5,761 nt of DNA from positions 1 through 5,761 of the forward strand of contig RGSV01000080.1 in NCBI GenBank assembly GCA_010025655.1, read 5' to 3'. The notes below the pieces were generated by a model that was given only the letters and a program-made list of their open reading frames with translations, had not been told where the DNA came from and did no database searches. The translations under genes and the position numbers were made by a program. Position 1 is the stretch's first letter; each line of letters begins with the position of its first letter. Origin of the DNA: Acidimicrobiia bacterium. Lineage in GTDB: Bacteria; Actinomycetota; Acidimicrobiia; Acidimicrobiales; Ilumatobacteraceae. Positions 1-5,761 of this stretch are shown piece after piece.

Positions 1-644
1 GATCAATGCGCGTGCGCGAGCAACTTGCGAAACACCACGAAGAACACGAGCAGTTCTTCGGCGGATTGCGTTCTGGGTGGCGAGTGCTGCGGAGTGATCG
101 ACCACTGTTTGTCTTCACGATCGGCCTCACGTTGATGAGCGGCATGTACATGCCAATTGACACAGTCATTTTTCCGACACACTTTGAGTCGCTTGATGAT
201 GCCGCGGGTCTCGGTGCGGTGATGTCAGCAATTGCGCTTGGCGTGGTGCTTGGCGCGTTCTCCTACGGGCGGCTTGCCAAGCGACTTCAAGCGCCGGTCT
301 TGTTGCGCATCGTGGTGCTCGGCTCGACCGCCGCGATCTTGCCGATGGGCTTCTTGCCCTCGACGAGCGTCTTCGTGATCTTTGCCCTGCTCACCGGTTT
401 GGCGTGGGGGCCATTCAACCCGCTGTGGAACAGCGCCGTGCAGCGACGCATCGAGCCGTCGTCGCAGGGGCGCGTCTACGGCCTGCAAATGTCACTCGTG
501 TACGCAGCACCACCAGTTGGCCAACTTGTGGTTGGCTGGGGCATCGAAGCGTTTAGTTTGCGGGCGACCTTCGTCGTGTTGCTCGCGTTGTTTGCCGTCA
601 CCTCGCTGACGATTGCGACGCGCCGCTCACTGCAGTCGCTCTAG
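1..644 (+). CDS. MFS transporter, C-terminal half (partial, start off-window)
   Basis: The reading frame is open from the window edge (first full codon at 3, Ser) and stops at TAG 642-644, so the ATG at 6 is probably internal. Numbered from that Met, the 212 residues show about six hydrophobic segments near 33-53, 68-87, 97-117, 121-142, 158-180 and 186-205. This matches TM7-TM12 of a 12-TM major facilitator superfamily permease. The GRLAKRL stretch (88-94) sits where the Gly/Arg-rich cytoplasmic loop after TM8 is expected, and IEPSSQGRVYGLQ (149-161) resembles the P-x-x-x-x-GRV-x-x-L loop of the drug/siderophore-exporter-like (MFS_3, EntS-like) branch. The likely role is proton-coupled efflux of a small molecule across the inner membrane; the substrate is unknown. 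The gene converges on the oxygenase gene with only 35 bp between them, so it is not in that operon. Family assignment is good; substrate class is a guess. Confidence 0.85.
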   Translation, partial: SMRVREQLAKHHEEHEQFFGGLRSGWRVLRSDRPLFVFTIGLTLMSGMYMPIDTVIFPTHFESLDDAAGLGAVMSAIALGVVLGAFSYGRLAKRLQAPVLLRIVVLGSTAAILPMGFLPSTSVFVIFALLTGLAWGPFNPLWNSAVQRRIEPSSQGRVYGLQMSLVYAAPPVGQLVVGWGIEAFSLRATFVVLLALFAVTSLTIATRRSLQSL

Positions 645-691
645 CGACGCGGCTGCCCAACAAGCGAGATGTGGCCGCCCTACGCGGCTGC
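635..691. terminator. Cluster of overlapping hairpins at a convergent gene junction (possible 3'-end structure)
   Basis: Three short inverted repeats lie around the two stop codons. First, GTCGC (635-639) pairs with GCGAC (644-648) across a TCTA loop that includes the MFS stop. Second and third, GTGGCCGC (671-678) can pair over 8 bp, with two G-T wobbles, with either of two identical GCGGCTGC segments (649-656 or 684-691), giving mutually exclusive hairpins in plus-strand RNA with loops of 14 and 5 nt. On the minus strand the wobbles become A-C mismatches, leaving a 5-bp GC core. No T-tract follows in either direction, so this is not a classical intrinsic terminator. A role in 3'-end formation or in limiting convergent read-through is inferred only. 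Confidence 0.25.
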
Positions 692-701
692 CCAACAAGC
701 G
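647..701. repeat. 20-bp direct repeat, two copies 35 bp apart
   Basis: The sequence acgcggctgcccaacaagcg occurs exactly at 647-666 and again at 682-701. The first copy begins in the intergenic junction just after the MFS stop. The second encodes the last codons of the minus-strand oxygenase (Cys-Trp-Ala-Ala-Ala end) and part of its stop. The segments following each copy (667-681 and 702-716) also look loosely alike when gapped, which suggests a decayed 35-bp tandem duplication. Because 35 is not a multiple of three, the extra copy would shift frame and lies outside the present reading frame. It has no features of a mobile element. Confidence 0.8.
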
Positions 702-2128
702 TGCGTGCCGCTTGAGATTCGCTCGGGCAGCTCGATGCGCGCCACAGGCCCGCTACCGAAGGCCTTTGCGTCATAGACCTCACAATGTGATGTGTCGTTC
801 AGTAGATCGCTGGTAAACGTGATGAGCCACGCGTCATCTTCGTCAACTGCATCAGGTTTGCGCGCCACCACCGTCTCGCTACCAAAGACGCCGTCACCAA
901 ACATCAGCACTTCCTCACGACCGGTCTGCACGTCGTGTTTGATCAACCCGTCAAAGGTGAACATGCCCTTTGTAGGCACCACCGAATACACATATCTGTA
1001 GGGCAAGCCCGCTCGCTGCTGGTCGATCATTCCGAACTCGGTGATGGTTTCGCTCAAGTAGCCCTCGTTGACGGCGCCGGACTTCAGGTTGAAGCGCCAT
1101 CGATACGGGCGCGATTTCATCGAATGCAGATCGAGAAAGCGGAACATCTTGGCCTCGATCGTCGCATCGCTTGCTACTCGAGGCGACGGGTCGTCTTCGA
1201 AGTATCCATCGACGACAACTTCATCACCTTCTTCCCACGCATTGATCCAGTGCAACACGAACGTGGGGCGACACTCGAACCACTTGATGTCACTCGATGC
1301 TCCATAGCGCGGAATGATGCCGATACGCATCGGCATGTCTCGGTGATAGCGGGTCGCGTAGACACCGCGCTCGATGAGATCAGCGTCCCAGAACAGCGGG
1401 CAGTCGTTCAACACCGAGTAGTTCGGGGTGAATGCCATGTCGTGCGGTAGACGAGCGCCGGGCAACTCGATCGGCACGTAGTGCACCAGTTCGCGTTGCG
1501 ACGAAACCACGCCATAGTGCAGATACGGCGCGGTCGTCTGATAGTTGAAGAACAGCAGCTCACCCGTGCGCTCGTCGACCTTCGTATGTGCCGACACGCC
1601 TGCATTCGGAAACTTGCCACCCCACGACTCTTTGCCCAAGTCGGCCAGCGTGCGCGGGTCGAGTCGGTACAAGTCGCCGCACTGATAAAAGCTCGACAAA
1701 GCGACACCGGCGTGCACCACGATGTCGGTGCTCGACGCATCTTTCATGCGGCCTCGCGCACACTTGCCGTCGCGCAGCGATCTGCTTGGTGGTTCAGCAA
1801 GACCAGCCCACAACGCCGCACCGGCATCAATTTCGGCCCGCAGTCCGTCGGTTTGCACGAAACGATTGCGGTATTCCACCTCTCCGTCGCAAAACGACAT
1901 CATGTGCACCATGCCGTCACCGTCGAACGGGTGATAGCGACCGATTGATTCGAAGAGCGGGTTCTCCGTGTTGCGCAAGTACACACCGTTCAACTCGCGT
2001 GGCACCGTGCCCTCGACTCGCATCGAACGGGTGGTGTGTTCGGTGCGTTGCGGTCGCCATGCTCCACTGCGATACGGGTGCGCATCGTTCGTCGCAAGAT
2101 TCGACGCGTAAGTGCGATGCGTCGTCAC
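680..2128 (-). CDS. Carotenoid oxygenase family protein (RPE65/CCD-like non-heme iron dioxygenase)
   Basis: This 482-residue protein belongs to the carotenoid cleavage oxygenase superfamily, seven-bladed beta-propeller enzymes that use Fe(II) and O2 to split a conjugated C=C bond into two carbonyls. The four iron-ligand histidines are visible in expected contexts: H181 (VSAHTK), H229 (LPHDMAF), H293 (VLHWINAWEEGD) and H476 (SGTHACW). The FDGDGMVHMM signature lies at 68-77, and likely second-shell glutamates are E364 (TEFGMID) and E418 (GSETVV). The third expected second-shell Glu appears to be Gln149 (FYQCGDLY). RNTENP (52-57) replaces the RNGPNP common in carotenoid cleavers. Length is normal for the family, no signal peptide is seen, and it is probably cytosolic or membrane-associated. 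The start is GTG 2128, four bases overlapping the SDR stop (GTGA); no good Shine-Dalgarno is seen, so translational coupling is likely. The substrate could be a carotenoid, apocarotenoid or lignostilbene-type compound and cannot be assigned. Confidence 0.93.
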   Translation of the reverse strand: MTTHRTYASNLATNDAHPYRSGAWRPQRTEHTTRSMRVEGTVPRELNGVYLRNTENPLFESIGRYHPFDGDGMVHMMSFCDGEVEYRNRFVQTDGLRAEIDAGAALWAGLAEPPSRSLRDGKCARGRMKDASSTDIVVHAGVALSSFYQCGDLYRLDPRTLADLGKESWGGKFPNAGVSAHTKVDERTGELLFFNYQTTAPYLHYGVVSSQRELVHYVPIELPGARLPHDMAFTPNYSVLNDCPLFWDADLIERGVYATRYHRDMPMRIGIIPRYGASSDIKWFECRPTFVLHWINAWEEGDEVVVDGYFEDDPSPRVASDATIEAKMFRFLDLHSMKSRPYRWRFNLKSGAVNEGYLSETITEFGMIDQQRAGLPYRYVYSVVPTKGMFTFDGLIKHDVQTGREEVLMFGDGVFGSETVVARKPDAVDEDDAWLITFTSDLLNDTSHCEVYDAKAFGSGPVARIELPERISSGTHACWAAA

Positions 2129-2862
2129 GAAACGAGCGTAAACCCGCCGTCAACCACGATGACTTGGCCAGTCATGTGTGGGTTGCGCACGATGCCGAGC
2201 ACCGCCTCGCTGCAGTCACTGGCATATGCCGAGCGCCCGAGTGGCGACGCCTTCGCGACGAAGTCGTGCATGACACCCCAGTCCTTCGTCCATGGTGTCT
2301 GCACGAGTCCAGGCGCCACAGCATTGACTCGCACCGGGCCGCACGATTTGGCGAGCAACACCGTCATGTGATTGAGCGTCGCCTTGGTCATCGCGTAGGC
2401 GATCGAACTGCCAACAGGGCGCACGCCGGCGATCGAGGTGATGTTCACCACGTTGCCGTCGTCACTCTTACGCAGGTGCGGCATCGCGGCTTTGGTCAGC
2501 CACCATGTGCCGTAGACGTTCACCTTGAAGGTTTTGTCGAAAATCTCGTCGGTAAGCGCGTCGAGGTCGCCGTGCGGCACGAGCGTGGTCCAACCGGCGT
2601 TGTTGACCAAGATGTCGAGGCGACCAAAGGTGCGCATCGTTTCGTCAAGCAAGTGCTGACCCTGCGCTTTATTGCTGATGTCGGCTTGCACATAGGCGCC
2701 CGGTGTTGCGAGTGATGCCGCCACCTTCTTGCCCGCTTCGACCGATGACGCTGAGTTGACCACCACGTGGGCACCGAGTTCGGCCAGTCGTTGTGCAGTT
2801 GACTCGCCGATGCCGCTCGATGATCCGGTGACAATGGCAACCTTGCCGCGCAGTTCGCTCAT
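2125..2862 (-). CDS. SDR family NAD(P)-dependent oxidoreductase (classical, FabG-like)
   Basis: A complete 245-residue classical short-chain dehydrogenase/reductase, at the typical family length. In order it shows the cofactor glycine motif TGSSSGIG (12-19), an acidic residue D61 after beta-3 (QADIS), NNAG (87-90), the catalytic tetrad N115, S143, Y156 and K160 (YAMTK), and the PG loop APGLVQTPW (183-191). It should reversibly oxidise an alcohol or reduce a carbonyl using NAD(H) or NADP(H). After beta-2 the sequence is NSASS (36-40), lacking the Arg that often signals NADP(H) preference, so cofactor choice is open. The start is ATG 2862, 10 bp after the dedA stop, without a clear Shine-Dalgarno. 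Its TGA overlaps the GTG of the oxygenase, so the two are probably made together; a role in processing that enzyme's aldehyde or ketone products is inferred from context. A fatty-acid FabG role is less likely given the neighbours. Confidence 0.93.
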   Translation of the reverse strand: MSELRGKVAIVTGSSSGIGESTAQRLAELGAHVVVNSASSVEAGKKVAASLATPGAYVQADISNKAQGQHLLDETMRTFGRLDILVNNAGWTTLVPHGDLDALTDEIFDKTFKVNVYGTWWLTKAAMPHLRKSDDGNVVNITSIAGVRPVGSSIAYAMTKATLNHMTVLLAKSCGPVRVNAVAPGLVQTPWTKDWGVMHDFVAKASPLGRSAYASDCSEAVLGIVRNPHMTGQVIVVDGGFTLVS

Positions 2863-2872
2863 GCGACTGAGA

Positions 2873-3487
2873 CTAGGCGCGTCGTCGCAGCTTGCCGACA
2901 GCGAAACGCACCAGCAGCAGGGCGATGGCCGCGATCACCAACCACTGCAAGATCGCGATGTAGGGCTCGACGTTCTCCCACTGGTCGCCAAGTATCGCCC
3001 CCGCACCGACGAGGGCGGTGTTCCACAGCGCACTTCCGACGGCGGTGTAAAGCACGAACGGCACCAGATTCATGCGGCGGAACCCTGCTGGTATAGACAC
3101 GATCGAGCGAACGAGCGGCACGCAACGACCGAGCAGCACTGCGGCCACGGCGTGACGATCGAACCACTGTTCGGCGCGCACCAAATCGGCGGGCTTCACA
3201 CCGAACCAGCGGCCGAAGCGGGCGATGAACGAAGCGAGTCGCACCGGCCCGATCACCGCTGCGATGGCATACAACACCAGAGCACCGACCACCGCGCCGA
3301 TGGTGGCGGCGAAGATCATCACGACTACCGAGCCGTCACCACGCTGGGCGACGAAACCGGCAAACGGCAAGACGATTTCCGACGGAATCGGCGGAAACAC
3401 GTTCTCCAAGATCACCAGCAGTGCAACACCAACTGCACCAAGTTGCTCGATGACGTCTTGCACCCACGAAGCTAGGTCGCCGAGCAC
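2873..3487 (-). CDS. DedA family (VTT-domain) integral membrane protein
   Basis: A 204-residue polytopic membrane protein of the DedA/SNARE-associated family. Numbering from the GTG start, it shows ENVFPPIPSE (28-37) leading into a re-entrant hydrophobic stretch (38-47), long hydrophobic segments near 53-80, 141-167 and 176-197, and the conserved GRCVPLVRS (120-128) plus PAGFRRMN (133-140). R121 and R127 have the same spacing as the two essential arginines of E. coli YqjA, and E28/E37 are candidates for its essential acidic pair. The C-terminus is basic (KLRRRA), as expected on the cytoplasmic side. DedA proteins are linked to proton-dependent membrane homeostasis and, in some members, to recycling of undecaprenyl phosphate; which applies here is unknown. 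Start choice: TTG at 3496 is also in frame, but AAGG abuts it, whereas GTG 3487 lies 9 nt from that AAGG. It sits between sdhB (51 bp upstream) and the SDR (10 bp downstream), probably in one transcript. Confidence 0.9.
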   Translation of the reverse strand: MLGDLASWVQDVIEQLGAVGVALLVILENVFPPIPSEIVLPFAGFVAQRGDGSVVVMIFAATIGAVVGALVLYAIAAVIGPVRLASFIARFGRWFGVKPADLVRAEQWFDRHAVAAVLLGRCVPLVRSIVSIPAGFRRMNLVPFVLYTAVGSALWNTALVGAGAILGDQWENVEPYIAILQWLVIAAIALLLVRFAVGKLRRRA

Positions 3488-3496
3488 GGCAACCAA

Positions 3497-3500
3497 CCTT
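3497..3500 (-). promoter_or_regulatory. Weak Shine-Dalgarno (AAGG) deciding the dedA start
   Basis: On the minus strand AAGG is immediately next to the in-frame TTG at 3496, too close for normal initiation, but 9 nt upstream of the in-frame GTG at 3487. This favours the GTG. The motif is short, so the support is modest. Confidence 0.45.
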
Positions 3501-3501
3501 A

Positions 3502-3511
3502 GTTGCGCAAC
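3502..3511. other. 10-bp perfect palindrome upstream of dedA
   Basis: GTTGCGCAAC reads identically on both strands and lies in the sdhB-dedA gap, just upstream of the probable dedA ribosome site. On the minus strand a second short inverted repeat, TCGCC then GGCGA around an 8-nt loop, lies just upstream (about 3517-3534). Neither is followed by a T-tract. The palindrome could be a small operator or a chance structure; its TTGCGCAA core also occurs twice inside coding sequence (near 1972 and 5363). No promoter could be recognised in this gap. Confidence 0.25.
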
Positions 3512-3538
3512 GTCTTCGCCATTCGCAAGGCGAGTTCG

Positions 3539-4315
3539 CTAATTGCGTGAAAGTTCTTTGCGGTTCTTGAACTTCGCCGAGCGGTAGTCCTTGTTCATCA
3601 ACGCGATGACATCGAGCGAGATCTCCTTCGGGCACGCCGCCGAGCACTCGCCATGGTTGGTGCACGATCCGAAGTGTTCATCCATCGTGTCGACCATTGC
3701 CTCGGCACGCTTGTAGCGCTCGGCCTGGCCCTGCGGCAACAAGTTGAGATGCGAAATCTTTGCTCCCACGAACAAGTTCGCTGCACCATTCGGGCACGCA
3801 GCAACGCAAGCGCCGCAACCGATGCAGGCGGCGGCATCCATCGACGCATCAGCCACTGGCTTGGGCACGGGAATGAGGTTGGCATCGGGCGCACCGCCCG
3901 TCGGCGCGGTGATGAACCCGCCGGCCTCCACGATGCGGTCGAACGATGAGCGATCAACCATCAGGTCTTTGATGATCGGAAACGCACCTGCCCGCCACGG
4001 TTCAATCACGATTGTGTCGTTGCTCTTGAACGAACGCATGTGCAACTGGCAAGTGGTGGTGGCGCGCTGCGGACCGTGCGCCTGGCCGTTGATCATCAGC
4101 GAGCAGGTGCCGCAAATGCCTTCGCGGCAGTCGTGGTCGAAAACCACTGCCTCCTCACCCTTTGCAATGAGGCGCTCATTCAGCACATCGAGCATCTCCA
4201 AGAACGAGGCTTCGTCGGTGATCGACTCGATGACGTGCGTGTCGAAGTGTCCGGCCTCGTTCGGGCCAGCTTGGCGCCACACCTTGAGCGTGAGATTCGT
4301 CAGCTTGCGGGTCAC
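3539..4315 (-). CDS. sdhB: Succinate dehydrogenase/fumarate reductase iron-sulfur subunit
   Basis: A 258-residue complex II electron-transfer subunit carrying electrons from the SdhA flavin to the membrane quinone site. All eleven cluster cysteines are present. The N-terminal ferredoxin-like [2Fe-2S] domain has C63, C68, C71 and C89 (CREGICGTC, then TTTCQ). In the C-terminal domain [12 protein letters not shown] supplies C164, C167, C170 and C174, and [12 protein letters not shown] supplies C218, C224 and C228. By the E. coli pattern C164/C167/C170/C228 bind [4Fe-4S] and C174/C218/C224 bind [3Fe-4S]. The gap between the third and fourth [2Fe-2S] cysteines (17 residues) is longer than the 11 of E. 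coli SdhB and fits the actinobacterial/Bacteroidetes-type subfamily as I recall it. The frame stays open upstream to 4405, but that part overlaps sdhA; GTG 4315 has a GGAG 6 nt upstream and overlaps the sdhA stop as GTGA, so I chose it. Direction (succinate oxidation or fumarate reduction) is not decided by sequence. Confidence 0.96.
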   Translation of the reverse strand: MTRKLTNLTLKVWRQAGPNEAGHFDTHVIESITDEASFLEMLDVLNERLIAKGEEAVVFDHDCREGICGTCSLMINGQAHGPQRATTTCQLHMRSFKSNDTIVIEPWRAGAFPIIKDLMVDRSSFDRIVEAGGFITAPTGGAPDANLIPVPKPVADASMDAAACIGCGACVAACPNGAANLFVGAKISHLNLLPQGQAERYKRAEAMVDTMDEHFGSCTNHGECSAACPKEISLDVIALMNKDYRSAKFKNRKELSRN

Positions 4316-5761
4316 TTGTAGCTCCGTGTTGCGAGTTGGATTGTTTCGAACTCGAGCGCTTCTTGGTGCAAGTGCGACTTGGCGGCATCGCCAGTCCACT
4401 CCCATGCCGAGACGTGGCAGTAGTTCGCGTCGTCGCGTTGCGCCTCACCCTCTTCGGTCTGATACTCGACGCGGAAGTGGCCGCCACAACTCTCTTCACG
4501 CGTGAGTGCGTCTTTGCACATCAGCATGCCCAACTGGAAGAAGTCGTCGACACGACCCGCCTTCTCGAGAGTTTGGTTCACGCCTTCTCCGGTGCCAGTA
4601 ACGCGCAGGTCTTTCTTGAATTCGTCATACAAGGCGGGCAATTCGCTGAGCGCTTTCTCCAGGCCATTGCTGTCGCGCTCCATACCGCAGTAGTCCCAGA
4701 TGATCTTGCCGAGTTCGCGATGGAACCAATCGGGCGAGCGAGTGCCCTTCACGCCGAGATACGCGCGGTAACGATCGCGAGTCTCGGCCTCGACTCGCTT
4801 GAACTCGGGGTGGTCGGTGCCCGGAATCGTCTTGTTCAGAAGCGGCGCAAGGCCGTTGCTGATGGTGTAGGGCAACACGAAGTAGCCATCGGCGAGACCC
4901 TGCATCAACGCACTGGCCCCGAGACGGTTGGCGCCGTGGTCAGAGAAGTTTGCCTCGCCCGCTGCGTACAAACCCGGAATGCTCGTCTGCAGTTCATAGT
5001 CGACCCACAATCCACCCATCGTGTAGTGCGTGGCCGGGTAGATGCGCATCGGCACTTCGTAGGGGTTCTCGCCTGCGATGCGCTCGTACATTTCAAAGAG
5101 GTTGCCGTAGCGCTCTTGCACCACGTTTCGACCAAGGCGATTGATCGCGGCCGAGAAGTCGAGGTAGACACCGTTCTTCAACGGCCCAACGCCCTGACCT
5201 TTGTCAACGAGTCGCTTGGCGGCACGCGACGAGATGTCGCGCGGGGCGAGGTTGCCGTAGCTCGGATACAGACGCTCGAGGATGTAGTCGCGCTCCTCCT
5301 CGGGAATCTGGGCGGCCGGACGATTGTCGTCGGGGTTCTTCGGGACCCACACGCGACCGTCGTTGCGCAACGACTCCGACATGAGCGTGAGCTTCGACTG
5401 CGTCTCGTCGCTCTGCGGGATGCACGTGGGGTGGATCTGCGTGTAACACGGGTTGGCGAACAACGCTCCCCGACGGTGCGCACGCCATGCTGCGGTGACG
5501 TTGCAGGCCATGGCGTTGGTGGAAAGGAAGAACACGTTGCCGTATCCACCGGTGGCCAGCACCACTGCGTGCGCCGCGTGCGACGTGATCGCACCGGTCA
5601 TGAGGTCGCGCGTGACGATGCCGGCGCAACGACCTTCGACCGTCACCACATCGACGAGTTCGGTGCGGTTGAACAAACGCACGTTGCCCAAACCGATTTG
5701 GCGAGCCAACTGCTGGTACGCACCCAACAACAACTGCTGACCGGTCTGGCCGCGGGCGTAG
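4312..5761 (-). CDS. sdhA: Succinate dehydrogenase/fumarate reductase flavoprotein subunit (partial, N-terminus off-window)
   Basis: The frame is open to the right window edge; 482 residues are visible, beginning YARGQTGQQ, and roughly the first quarter (the FAD-binding GxGxxG and the flavin-attachment His region) is missing. Numbering from the first visible residue, [12 protein letters not shown] (66-77) is the FAD-domain strand and loop. IHPT gives H110, SESLRNDGR gives E129 and R132, RDISSR gives R174 and R179, and [10 protein letters not shown] gives H245. These correspond to the substrate-binding and proton-shuttle residues of the SdhA/FrdA family. [20 protein letters not shown] (266-285) is the conserved FAD-contact segment with E269 and R279, and the C-terminal helical domain continues to SYK. 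It oxidises succinate to fumarate (or the reverse) at the cytoplasmic face of the membrane. Its TGA (4314-4312) overlaps the sdhB GTG. No anchor gene (sdhC/D) lies downstream, so it is expected upstream. All visible active-site residues look intact. Confidence 0.96.
   Translation of the reverse strand, partial: YARGQTGQQLLLGAYQQLARQIGLGNVRLFNRTELVDVVTVEGRCAGIVTRDLMTGAITSHAAHAVVLATGGYGNVFFLSTNAMACNVTAAWRAHRRGALFANPCYTQIHPTCIPQSDETQSKLTLMSESLRNDGRVWVPKNPDDNRPAAQIPEEERDYILERLYPSYGNLAPRDISSRAAKRLVDKGQGVGPLKNGVYLDFSAAINRLGRNVVQERYGNLFEMYERIAGENPYEVPMRIYPATHYTMGGLWVDYELQTSIPGLYAAGEANFSDHGANRLGASALMQGLADGYFVLPYTISNGLAPLLNKTIPGTDHPEFKRVEAETRDRYRAYLGVKGTRSPDWFHRELGKIIWDYCGMERDSNGLEKALSELPALYDEFKKDLRVTGTGEGVNQTLEKAGRVDDFFQLGMLMCKDALTREESCGGHFRVEYQTEEGEAQRDDANYCHVSAWEWTGDAAKSHLHQEALEFETIQLATRSYK
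4322..4325 (-). promoter_or_regulatory. Shine-Dalgarno GGAG for sdhB, inside the sdhA 3' end
   Basis: On the minus strand GGAG is followed by six bases (CTACAA) and then GTG at 4315-4313. This is near-ideal spacing and identifies the sdhB start as that GTG rather than any codon further upstream. The site lies within the last codons of sdhA, consistent with coupled translation of the two subunits in equal amounts. Confidence 0.7.

Noticed and set aside
6..8. ATG at position 6 as the true start of the MFS gene
   Set aside because: The frame is open upstream to the window edge, and the visible protein is only the C-terminal six-helix half of a 12-helix transporter, so this Met is most likely internal.
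1588..2715. Long open frame on the plus strand (about 375 codons) antisense to the oxygenase and SDR genes
   Set aside because: The translation is rich in Arg, His, Cys and Thr with no domain or membrane pattern, and it lies opposite two complete, motif-rich genes. It is a codon-bias shadow.
2729..3475. Plus-strand open frame of about 248 codons opposite the DedA gene
   Set aside because: Its translation is hydrophilic and full of His, Gln, Asp and Arg, as expected for the complement of a membrane-protein gene. No recognisable motif.
4316..4405. Extended N-terminus for SdhB starting inside sdhA
   Set aside because: The extra 30 residues are Arg-rich sequence in the sdhA region and not family-like; the GTG at 4315 has a well-placed GGAG and gives the normal protein length.
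3744..4505. Plus-strand open frame of about 253 codons opposite sdhB/sdhA
   Set aside because: It overlaps two strongly conserved minus-strand genes completely and shows no family features.
5361..5372. 12-bp palindrome CGTTGCGCAACG in sdhA, resembling the palindrome at 3502-3511
   Set aside because: It lies within coding sequence and encodes the conserved Ser-Leu-Arg-Asn segment with ordinary codons; the TTGCGCAA core near 1972 likewise encodes Leu-Arg-Asn. Recurrence is explained by codon choice, so no operator family is claimed.

Overview
This window is a five-gene block on the minus strand facing a truncated gene on the plus strand. The DNA looks moderately GC-rich by eye. The flavoprotein and iron-sulfur genes are of the succinate dehydrogenase/fumarate reductase type I associate from memory with Actinomycetota and Bacteroidota. 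Together with the GC-rich codon use and frequent GTG starts, this suggests an actinobacterium, perhaps Acidimicrobiia-like. That is an inference; no ribosomal or taxon-specific marker is present.

Layout. Positions 1-644 (+) hold the C-terminal half of an MFS transporter whose start lies outside the window. A 35-bp convergent junction (645-679) follows, containing a 20-bp direct repeat and overlapping hairpins. The minus strand then carries, in transcription order from the right edge: sdhA (N-terminus outside the window, ends at 4312), sdhB (4315-3539), a DedA-family membrane protein (3487-2873), a short-chain dehydrogenase/reductase (2862-2125) and a carotenoid-oxygenase-family enzyme (2128-680). 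Gaps are tiny: sdhA/sdhB and SDR/oxygenase each overlap by four bases (GTGA), dedA/SDR are 10 bp apart, and sdhB/dedA are about 51 bp apart. No stretch over 300 bases lacks a gene, and no tRNA, rRNA, CRISPR or insertion sequence was seen.

How the genes may work together. SdhA and SdhB are the catalytic and electron-transfer subunits of respiratory complex II; the membrane anchor is not downstream and is presumably upstream of sdhA, off-window. The DedA protein is a probable membrane lipid-carrier or homeostasis transporter. The SDR and the iron-dependent oxygenase are so tightly coupled that a two-step route is plausible: the oxygenase cleaves a conjugated double bond to aldehydes or ketones, and the SDR interconverts carbonyl and alcohol. 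The substrate (carotenoid, apocarotenoid, stilbenoid or other) cannot be read from the sequence.

The window is mostly conventional metabolism. I see no clear evidence of an undescribed system. The points most worth a second look are the coupled oxygenase/SDR pair behind sdhAB, a Gln at an expected second-shell Glu in the oxygenase, and the repeat/alternative-hairpin structure at the convergent junction.
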